64,000 nt of DNA from Flavobacterium zepuense (GTDB lineage Bacteria > Bacteroidota > Bacteroidia > Flavobacteriales > Flavobacteriaceae), in the NCBI RefSeq assembly GCF_007097145.1, contig NZ_VJVZ01000010.1, positions 124,001 to 188,000 of the forward strand, read 5' to 3'. Of the stretch, positions 8,069 through 14,645 are shown piece by piece (position 1 is the stretch's first letter; each line of letters opens with the position of its first letter). Made by a program: the position numbers and the translations under genes. The notes beneath the pieces are model-generated. The model saw only the letters and a list, made by a program, of their open reading frames with translations, had not been told where the DNA came from and did no database searches.

Positions 8069-8119
8069 ATTTTAAAATTATCCGACATCAATTTTATAGT
8101 CCTTGATCTGAGATTAGAA

Positions 8120-8413
8120 TTACCGCCACTGTTTACCGTTTTCTTTTTCTACCAGTTCCTGTATTTTACGCTGTTCCCAATCGTGCCCAAAAAACGGCAG
8201 CACGTTAAAAACACCAATACCGTGTAGTGCAACACCTATACCCCAACCCAAAGCCGGCCACAAAAACCAAAGATAGTATGGGGATGTGGCGAGGTTAATT
8301 ATCAACAGCGTAATAATTACAACTGCATAGCAAAAAAGGTGAAAGTAAAAACCTTTAATATGTTTTACGCGCTTGCTAACGCTTTTGTAAACTTCTGTAT
8401 CTGTATTTTCCAT
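8120..8413 (-). CDS. 2TM domain protein (operon member 1)
   Basis: A 97-residue 2TM protein and the closest relative of the 2TM domain fused to the kinase upstream. They share IKGFY, an NL-T/Y-T/S loop, LWF, GWGxGVA, a PFxG linker and WE-RKI-EL. The helices are at about residues 25-43 and 51-70. It begins MENTDTEVYKSV, similar to the internal METTYNTQ of the fusion, which suggests both descend from a tandem duplication. It lies 45 bases after the kinase stop codon. Confidence 0.85.
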   Translation of the reverse strand: MENTDTEVYKSVSKRVKHIKGFYFHLFCYAVVIITLLIINLATSPYYLWFLWPALGWGIGVALHGIGVFNVLPFFGHDWEQRKIQELVEKENGKQWR

Positions 8414-8458
8414 AATACTATTTTTTTTGATGATTGATGATTAAACTCCTGTGTTTAG

Positions 8459-9817
8459 TTATTTCCACTTATTGTTGCGTTCTCGCTCCAGTAACTCTTT
8501 GATCTTTCTTTCTTCCCAGCCTGATCCTAAAAAGGGCATAAAGTTAAATACACTCATGGCATGTATGGCTACCCCTAAGCCCCAGCCCATTGCCGGGTAA
8601 AAAAACCATAAATGCTCTGCCCCTGTGTAAAGGTTTAAGATGGCAAGCCCTGTAATAACAACAATATAAGAAAATAAGTTGCCGTAAAAACCTTTAATCT
8701 CTTCTACCTTTTTCTGTGCTTTATAATAATTGCTTTGCTCATCGCTTTGCGTATTGTATGTAGTTTCCATAATTGTTACTTGTTTGGTTAATACCGGTAG
8801 TTTTACCGCAAAATGTTTTTCTGTCTGCTCTATCTTTACGCGTCTTGCGGTAATAATTGCATAGCGGCTTACAATATTCTGTAGCCCAACACCTTTACGG
8901 TCCTGTAGTACTTCTTTCTTTTGGAAATCGTTTTGTACCACCAGGTAGCCGTCTTCTTCAAAAATCCTTATATGCAGCGGTTTCTGCTCGCTTACAATAT
9001 TGTGCTTTACCGTATTTTCTAACAGCAGTTGTAACGATAAGGGTACCACCCGCGCATCAAGGCTTGATACTTTTATGGGCAGCTCATAAAACACACTATT
9101 CTCAAACCTCATTTTAAGCAGGTTCATGTATGTTTTGGCGAATGAAAGCTCCTCCTCTACACTTACTAACTCCTTATCCTTTTGTTCCAGCACGTAGCGG
9201 TACACCTTAGATAAAGATGTGGTAAATTTTTGGGCCGCATCGGGGTTTTCTTCAATAAGCGAACTCAGTACATTAAGGCTGTTAAAAAGAAAATGCGGAT
9301 CGATCTGGTTTTTAAGTGTTTCAAATTTTGCCGATGCCGTACCTGCAATTATCTTTTGCTGCTTTACCCTGTTTTCCTGGTATTGTTTGTAAAAGTAAAA
9401 CAGGTGCAGCGAAAAGGTAAAAACAAGGGTAATGATCATAGGAACGTAGTAATTGCTAATATGCTCCTCGGTAAAAAATTGCGGCAGTGTTTTATCCTGT
9501 ATGTAAACATCTTCAAAAATTCGCAGCAGCAGTACAATTAAGACCGATACTATAAAGGAACTTAAAAACCCGGTTAGCAGCCTTTTAGCCGACATGCGCA
9601 CCCCGTGAAAGATCTTATCCATCACGATAAATACCACCATATTGCCCATGTGCAGCATAACGGTATACAGCATTATGAAAAAGAACTGGCGTATAAGATT
9701 GGGATTCCATCCAAAAGGGGTGCCTCCCGCAAGTGCAATAAGGTAAAGCACTATAAAAATTATAACCCCAAGCCCCAGGGCCTTTAAAAATTCTCTGAAT
9801 ACAGTTCTTAATTTCAT
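8459..9817 (-). CDS. LytS-type sensor histidine kinase fused to a C-terminal 2TM domain
   Basis: A 452-residue protein with three parts. Residues 1-145 hold four transmembrane helices without a recognisable ligand domain. Residues 155-345 form a His_kinase (LytS/YehU class) module, with phospho-acceptor H175 in QIDPHFLFNSLN, an N-box LLLENTVKHN near 265 and a short G-box (KGVGLQNI) near 308. Residues 350-452 are a complete 2TM domain beginning at an internal methionine (METTYN; ATG at 8768-8770). Kinases of this family normally end around the ...VKLPVL segment at 338-343, so the 2TM part looks like a formerly separate gene joined by loss of a stop or a small indel. It is the first gene of the operon with four 2TM genes and the LytTR regulator. 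Confidence 0.9.
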   Translation of the reverse strand: MKLRTVFREFLKALGLGVIIFIVLYLIALAGGTPFGWNPNLIRQFFFIMLYTVMLHMGNMVVFIVMDKIFHGVRMSAKRLLTGFLSSFIVSVLIVLLLRIFEDVYIQDKTLPQFFTEEHISNYYVPMIITLVFTFSLHLFYFYKQYQENRVKQQKIIAGTASAKFETLKNQIDPHFLFNSLNVLSSLIEENPDAAQKFTTSLSKVYRYVLEQKDKELVSVEEELSFAKTYMNLLKMRFENSVFYELPIKVSSLDARVVPLSLQLLLENTVKHNIVSEQKPLHIRIFEEDGYLVVQNDFQKKEVLQDRKGVGLQNIVSRYAIITARRVKIEQTEKHFAVKLPVLTKQVTIMETTYNTQSDEQSNYYKAQKKVEEIKGFYGNLFSYIVVITGLAILNLYTGAEHLWFFYPAMGWGLGVAIHAMSVFNFMPFLGSGWEERKIKELLERERNNKWK

Positions 9818-9880
9818 AGTATGCGCTTACGTTGCTTATTGCCTTTAGCCTAATTGCTAATTGCCTATTGCTAAATTCTC

Positions 9881-10504
9881 TTACTCTTTACACTTTTTAA
9901 GTGCTTCTTCTGCCCTTTCTTTACCCCACTTAGGGCTAAAAGGCGTTTCCGGCTTAAAGGTAGCAAAAAGTGCAACAGCTCGTTCTATTTCCTTACACAT
10001 AGGGGCAGTATCATTACCAAAATAAGCCGCCGATCCAATCTCAAACTCGGCTTTGCTAAACACAACCCTGGGGTTGTTAGGCGCTAACACTAAAGCTTTT
10101 GTGTAAATTTCATTCACCTTGCCCGATAACTTCATTCCGTTATTCATAGGGTCGTATACAATCCACGCGGTGTGTATTAAAGCCTGCATAACCAACAGCT
10201 CGGCATTGTTAGGCGATAGTGCCGTGGCATTGTCCTGTGCCGTTTGTGCTTTTAGCAATAATGCACTTATTTTTTCTTTGTCTTTTATCTGAAAAGCCTC
10301 GGTAGTGTTTACAAGTGCAACGTAGTAAGATGGCAGCCAGTTGGTTTTCTCTGCCCCGGCTATCCTTTCAAAAAGAGCCGATGCTTCGGTAGTTTTGTTC
10401 TCGCCCCATAGTGCGAATGCTTTTTGCATACCGGTTTCATATTGCGATTGTGCGCTAACACAGTTGAAAACAAATAAGATAATAAGGGTAATAATGCGTA
10501 TCAT
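9881..10504 (-). CDS. Exported TPR-like protein of unknown function
   Basis: Started at the ATG at 10504 the product has 207 residues with a clear signal peptide (MIRIITLIILFVFNCVSAQ). The mature part is helical and repeats the TPR-like pattern: GMQKAFALWGENKTTEASALFE, the NNAELLVMQAL segment and the LAPNNPRVVFSKAE segment. TPR-like periplasmic proteins usually mediate protein contacts; no enzyme motif is seen. The frame also opens 18 codons upstream, but the signal peptide decides for 10504. The gene is followed after 63 bases by the 2TM kinase operon on the same strand. Confidence 0.7.
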   Translation of the reverse strand: MIRIITLIILFVFNCVSAQSQYETGMQKAFALWGENKTTEASALFERIAGAEKTNWLPSYYVALVNTTEAFQIKDKEKISALLLKAQTAQDNATALSPNNAELLVMQALIHTAWIVYDPMNNGMKLSGKVNEIYTKALVLAPNNPRVVFSKAEFEIGSAAYFGNDTAPMCKEIERAVALFATFKPETPFSPKWGKERAEEALKKCKE

Positions 10505-10906
10505 AACTTTAAGGTTTAAATTGGTTGTTGTATTTTGATAGAGCAAAGGTGCACACATTTTACAACCCTTAAAAAAGTGTATTACCCAACTGTAGAATTA
10601 AGCGGATGAATTGTAATTCTTTTCTTTTGTATTGAAACAAAAGGAACAAAAATTCAGGGCTACAATCTTTTTAGCTACAAATTATATTGAACAGGCTAAA
10701 TCATCTGAACTCGATACGCTTTAAAACAGCAAGTGATTTTAATGCCTTTTCTTATAACTTTAATACACATATAAAAAAAAGGTCGGAAGAAAAATCTTCC
10801 GACCATGATTAGCCTAAAAGCAGCCATATTTTTAAAAATCAAATTCCAAATGACAAATTCCAAACTCCAAATCTCACTTCTCGATTCTCACTTCTCAAAT
10901 CTTAAA
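10505..10906. other. Gap between TPR protein and M48 protease genes
   Basis: No gene is seen. From right to left it holds the low-complexity 3' trailer of the M48 gene (repeated AAATTCCAAA and ATTCTCACTTCTC words near 10846-10905), that gene's terminator at 10773-10804, and the 5' leader of the TPR gene. The leader carries ACAACCAATTTAA on the minus strand, as does the M48 leader. Confidence 0.6.
10773..10804 (-). terminator. Intrinsic terminator of the M48 protease gene
   Basis: Nine-base arms at 10781-10789 and 10796-10804 (GGTCGGAAG/CTTCCGACC) are followed on the minus strand by an eight-base T run. It lies about 100 bases beyond the stop codon. Confidence 0.85.
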
Positions 10907-11722
10907 TTAAAACTTAACCCCAAACTTAGCGGCTTGTGCCTTTGCATTTGGTATTTCGCTTGTAATTTTGCTTATCCTTGTAGCCCCACTTGGGTGGGTA
11001 CTCATAAATTCCGGTGGTGCACCGCCGCCTGAGTTGGCTTCCATCCTTTTCCAGAATTCTAAGGCTTTTTCAGGATTGTAACCTGCAATAGCCATTAGTG
11101 TAAGGCCTACCTCATCTGCCTCATTCTCATTGCTGCGGCTAAATGGCAAAATAGCGCCATATTGTGCACCAAGGCCATACGCCTGCTGAAATATTTGCTG
11201 TGCCGTAGCACTTTGTCCCGCTGTTGCTGCACCTAAACCTGCCGCACCATACTGTGCCACTGCATCGCGGCTCATACGTTGTGCTCCGTGGTTAAGCAAT
11301 GCGTGTGCCACCTCATGCCCCATTACGGTTGCAAGCCCTGCTTCATCTTTTGTAATAGGCAATATTCCGCTGTACACTACAATTTTACCGCCCGGCATAC
11401 ACCATGCGTTAACATCTTTGCTCTCTACCAGTTTGTACTCCCACGCATAGCCCTCAAGGTACGCCGACTGCCCCACAGAGGCAAGGTATTTCTCGGCAGC
11501 TGCCTTGATTTTTTGGCCTACACTGGTAACCATAGTAGCCTGCGATGTACCGCTGATAACTTTATTCTCAGTTAAAAACTGGTTGTATTGCTGAAATGAC
11601 GTTGGAAATATTTCGTTGTTAGATACAATATTAAAAGTCTGTTTGCCTGTAAACGGATTGGTTGAGCAGGCAGATATCAGCAATGCGAAGATTACCGATA
11701 AGGTTAATACACTTCTTTTCAT
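10907..11722 (-). CDS. M48-family zinc metalloprotease lipoprotein
   Basis: A 271-residue lipoprotein when started at the ATG at 11722. The signal peptide ends in a lipobox (LLISACS). The catalytic zinc motif is MGHEVAHALLNH, and NENEADEVGL supplies the third zinc-ligand Glu, as in LoiP/YcaL-type M48 peptidases. GGKIVVYSGIL before the HExxH is also typical. The protein is probably anchored to a membrane, facing the periplasm, and acts in envelope protein quality control. A longer frame to 11749 is disfavoured because a promoter -7 box sits at 11749-11756. It is a single-gene transcript with its own terminator. Confidence 0.9.
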   Translation of the reverse strand: MKRSVLTLSVIFALLISACSTNPFTGKQTFNIVSNNEIFPTSFQQYNQFLTENKVISGTSQATMVTSVGQKIKAAAEKYLASVGQSAYLEGYAWEYKLVESKDVNAWCMPGGKIVVYSGILPITKDEAGLATVMGHEVAHALLNHGAQRMSRDAVAQYGAAGLGAATAGQSATAQQIFQQAYGLGAQYGAILPFSRSNENEADEVGLTLMAIAGYNPEKALEFWKRMEANSGGGAPPEFMSTHPSGATRISKITSEIPNAKAQAAKFGVKF

Positions 11723-11748
11723 AGTTAAATTGGTTGTTATGTTTTCCA

Positions 11749-11756
11749 CAAAATTA
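11749..11756 (-). promoter_or_regulatory. -7 box of the M48 protease gene
   Basis: The minus strand reads TAATTTTG, an exact TAnnTTTG match, 26 bases before the ATG at 11722. No -33 TTG is visible at 19-22 bases. Confidence 0.5.
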
Positions 11757-11919
11757 ACAAATTAAAATGATAAAAATTTCCGAAAAAACCGTGGTACTCG
11801 TTAAAGTATTTGTAAATATTTAAATACCTGTAATTTATAAGTAAGAAAAAATCGGCTTTAAGTAGTATGCATGCATTATAAAAAATTAGCTTTACCTTTA
11901 TGCAGCTAATAAATAAGGT

Positions 11920-12783
11920 ATGACAGCGCATAAAAAACTACACAACTCATCGGTTAAAATTCCAAAGTTCATAACTGTAACTGCTAAAACATTAGAGGCG
12001 GTTTCAAGGCCATTGGCAGTAAAGTTTATGATGCGCCTGTTCACTACTCCAATAAAACACAAAATACCCAAACGTGAGGAAGAAATGAACCGCAACAGCA
12101 GGCAGGAGCTTGTGATGGTTCCGTCCCTTAGGAAAAGCATAAACGTATATCACTTTGGCGAAAGCCAAAGAAAAGTTTTACTTGTACACGGCTGGAGCGG
12201 CCGTGGTACACAATTGCATTCTATTGCGGCAAAACTTATTAAAAACGGTTACAGTACCATAAGTTTTGATGCACCCGCGCACGGTAAATCTTCCGGAAAG
12301 ACGAGTGATATGACCGAGTTTATTGCATCTATACTTCTCCTTGAACAAAAATACGGGCCATTTGAGTATGCTATAGGGCATTCACTTGGCGCTATGGCAG
12401 TGCTGAATGCTGTAAAACGCGGACTTAAAATTAAGAAGGCCGTTACCATAGGCAGCGGCGATATTATAAAGGATATTATGGACGACTTTACTAAAAAATT
12501 AGGCATGGATATTGCAACCGGTAGCATGATGATACACAAATTTGAAAAGAAATTTGGCGAAACCATTAACAACTATTCGGCGTATATAGCAGCAAAGGAG
12601 GTTACTATCCCGGTACTGATGTTTCATGATAATGATGATGCTGATGTACCCGTTAGTGCCGCCTATCATATTAAAGAGAATTTAGCTGATGCTACCCTTG
12701 TAGTTACCGATGGATTGGGCCACCGCAAAATTTTAGGAGATAAAACCGTAATTAAACAGATAATAGATTTTATAGAGCAATGA
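11920..12783 (+). CDS. Alpha/beta-fold hydrolase
   Basis: A 287-residue protein with an N-terminal hydrophobic or basic lead of about 80 residues, then an alpha/beta-hydrolase core. Seen: HGWSGRGTQ (oxyanion-hole region) near 90, the nucleophile elbow GHSLG near 150, an acidic HDNDDADVPV near 238 that supplies the catalytic Asp, and GLGHRKIL near 267 for the catalytic His. The triad is complete, so an active serine hydrolase is expected; the substrate is unknown. Its last four bases overlap the start of the lipoprotein MsrB gene, so the two are co-translated. Confidence 0.82.
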   Translation: MTAHKKLHNSSVKIPKFITVTAKTLEAVSRPLAVKFMMRLFTTPIKHKIPKREEEMNRNSRQELVMVPSLRKSINVYHFGESQRKVLLVHGWSGRGTQLHSIAAKLIKNGYSTISFDAPAHGKSSGKTSDMTEFIASILLLEQKYGPFEYAIGHSLGAMAVLNAVKRGLKIKKAVTIGSGDIIKDIMDDFTKKLGMDIATGSMMIHKFEKKFGETINNYSAYIAAKEVTIPVLMFHDNDDADVPVSAAYHIKENLADATLVVTDGLGHRKILGDKTVIKQIIDFIEQ

Positions 12784-13286
12784 AAAAACTAATGATATTG
12801 ATAGTCCTGTTTTCTCTAACCGCGTGCCAGGGACAGGATAAAAAGGCTGAACCATCTAAAGCAGAAAACCAGTTACCGGCAAAACCTAACGGTAAAGTGG
12901 TAAAGACAGATGCCGAATGGAAAAAAGTGCTTACTGAGGAGCAGTATGCCGTACTGCGTGAAAAAGCTACCGAGAGACCATTTACCGGTGAATACTACAA
13001 AAACTTTAAAAAAGGCGTTTACGTTTGTGCGGCTTGCGGCAACCCATTATTTAACTCTGATGCTAAATTTGACTCAGAATGCGGTTGGCCGTCTTTCGAC
13101 CAGGCTATTAAGGGTAGCGTAATTTATAAAGAAGACAACTCGGTAGGTATGCAGCGTGTAGAGGTTATGTGCGCCAACTGTGGCGGCCACCTGGGCCACG
13201 TTTTTGATGACGGCCCGCAAAAAACCACAGGAAAACGCTTTTGTACTAACTCTGTTTCTATTAAATTTATACCTGCTGCCAAATAA
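12780..13286 (+). CDS. msrB: Peptide-methionine (R)-S-oxide reductase, lipoprotein form
   Basis: A 168-residue protein with a lipoprotein signal (LFSLTAC, lipidated Cys 16) followed by a full MsrB domain. The two CxxC zinc pairs are CAACGNPLF and CANCGGHLGHVF, ECGWPSFD is the conserved substrate block, and the catalytic cysteine lies in RFCTNSVSIKF. It reduces the R form of methionine sulfoxide in proteins, probably in the periplasm or at the outer membrane. The gene overlaps the hydrolase by four bases and is followed after 29 bases by a second, cytoplasmic MsrB. The pair looks like a duplication in which one copy gained an export signal. Confidence 0.93.
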   Translation: MKKLMILIVLFSLTACQGQDKKAEPSKAENQLPAKPNGKVVKTDAEWKKVLTEEQYAVLREKATERPFTGEYYKNFKKGVYVCAACGNPLFNSDAKFDSECGWPSFDQAIKGSVIYKEDNSVGMQRVEVMCANCGGHLGHVFDDGPQKTTGKRFCTNSVSIKFIPAAK

Positions 13287-13315
13287 GACGGCAGCTTAAT
13301 TTAAAATACTAGTAT

Positions 13316-13717
13316 ATGAGCACTTCAGATAAATATCCGCTGCAAAAATCAGAGGCCGAATGGAAAGAACAATTAGGCCTTGAACGTTACAAAATTTTAC
13401 GCCAAAAAGGTACCGAGTTTCCGCACTCCGGCAAATACAACCTTTCTTTTGATAAAGGCACTTACTGCTGTGGCGCCTGTGGCGAACCACTTTTTAAAAG
13501 CGACTCTAAATTTGAGTCGGGTTGCGGCTGGCCATCGTTTGATGAGTCCATTCCCGGCAAAGTTGAGTATATTAAAGACACTACTTTCGGTATGCTGCGC
13601 ACAGAGATTTTATGTGCTAACTGCGGCAGCCACCTGGGCCACGTTTTTGACGACGGCCCTACCCAAACCGGCCAGCGCTACTGTGTAAATTCGCTGTCGG
13701 TTGACTTTAAAGAATAA
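13316..13717 (+). CDS. msrB: Peptide-methionine (R)-S-oxide reductase, cytoplasmic form
   Basis: A 133-residue MsrB without a signal peptide. It has the same blocks as the gene before it: CGACGEPLF and CANCGSHLGHVF for zinc, GCGWPSFDE, and catalytic Cys in RYCVNSLSVDF. It repairs methionine-R-sulfoxide in cytoplasmic proteins. The ATG at 13316 gives the normal N-terminus. A strong terminator follows, closing the hydrolase-msrB-msrB transcript. Confidence 0.93.
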   Translation: MSTSDKYPLQKSEAEWKEQLGLERYKILRQKGTEFPHSGKYNLSFDKGTYCCGACGEPLFKSDSKFESGCGWPSFDESIPGKVEYIKDTTFGMLRTEILCANCGSHLGHVFDDGPTQTGQRYCVNSLSVDFKE

Positions 13718-13730
13718 ATAGACTAATTAT

Positions 13731-13764
13731 AAACAGCCCTGCTTTGTAAAGCGGGGCTGTTTTG
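13731..13764 (+). terminator. Intrinsic terminator after the msrB pair
   Basis: A long stem (AAACAGCCCTGCTTT against AAGCGGGGCTGTTT, one G-T pair) with a tiny loop, followed by a T-rich tail. Confidence 0.85.
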
Positions 13765-13803
13765 TTTAAAATAAATCTGTAATTTTATAATTAAAGCTAC
13801 AAA

Positions 13804-14448
13804 ATGGATCTATTTATGGAAGGTACCGACTGGCCTAAGGCGCTAAGGCCCCTCATAGCAAAATATAAGGGCGAGCAGCACCCGCTGGATTATAAAAATA
13901 TTTACCAGCTACTGATTATGGTAGTGCTTAGTGCACAGGACAGCGACGCGCATATTAATAAGCTCGCCCCTGATTTCTTTAAAAAATACCCCAATATGAA
14001 AACGCTTGCCAAAGCCAACACGGCAGAGCTTACCGAGGCGTTATCGGAAGTTCGCTTTCATACCAACAAGATTGCCTGGCTGCAGGAAATTGCAGAGACG
14101 GTTAAGGAAGATAAAAACATCCCAACCACCATGAAGGAGCTTACGGCACTTAAAGGCGTTGGGCGAAAATCAGCTAACGTAATAATGCGCGAAGCCGGCG
14201 TGAAGGCCGAAGGTGTGATGGTAGACCTGCATGTGGTGCGCGTTGCCCCCCGATTAGGTATTGCGAAAGGTAAAAATGCCGATAAAATAGAGAAAGAGAT
14301 CATGGCTGCACTACCGCAGGATATGTGGGGCGAAATTGGTATGGCTATCTCTTTTTTAGGGCGCGAAACCTGCCGCCCTACCAACCCCAAACACAGCGAA
14401 TGCATAGTGAGCAATGTTTGTGAATATTGCCACGAGCTCAAAAAATAA
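13804..14448 (+). CDS. Endonuclease III-like DNA glycosylase with altered Fe-S ligand set
   Basis: A 214-residue HhH-GPD glycosylase/AP lyase. Catalytic K122 lies in the helix-hairpin-helix LKGVGRKSANV and catalytic D141 in VDLHVVRV, matching K120 and D138 of E. coli Nth, so base-excision activity on oxidised pyrimidines is expected. The C-terminal cluster loop is C190-x6-H197-x2-C200-x5-C206, with another cysteine at C209. The spacing equals the Nth C-x6-C-x2-C-x5-C loop, but the second ligand is His and an extra Cys lies three residues after the fourth. It is a single gene between two terminators. The Nth family call is firm; the cluster coordination is inference. Confidence 0.88.
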   Translation: MDLFMEGTDWPKALRPLIAKYKGEQHPLDYKNIYQLLIMVVLSAQDSDAHINKLAPDFFKKYPNMKTLAKANTAELTEALSEVRFHTNKIAWLQEIAETVKEDKNIPTTMKELTALKGVGRKSANVIMREAGVKAEGVMVDLHVVRVAPRLGIAKGKNADKIEKEIMAALPQDMWGEIGMAISFLGRETCRPTNPKHSECIVSNVCEYCHELKK

Positions 14449-14462
14449 AATTCAGTATATAT

Positions 14463-14488
14463 AAGGAGAGGTTAGCTCTCCTTTTTTT
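14463..14488 (+). terminator. Intrinsic terminator after the endonuclease III gene
   Basis: The arms AAGGAGAG (14463-14470) and CTCTCCTT (14476-14483) with loop GTTAG are followed by a T run. Confidence 0.85.
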
Positions 14489-14645
14489 ATTTGTATATTA
14501 ATACATCTGAAAATTATTGTTTATATTTTGTTAAGTTCTTATTTATAGACAGTTAAAAACAAAAAACTTCCCAAACTTTAGTTAATCCAATTGTGTATTT
14601 TAGGCGCCTTAAGTAATTTGGTGTATCTAAATAACAGCTAACCAA

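Noticed and set aside
10805..11032. 75-residue plus-strand ORF near the end of the M48 gene
   Set aside because: It runs through low-complexity trailer repeats and the complement of the protease coding region.
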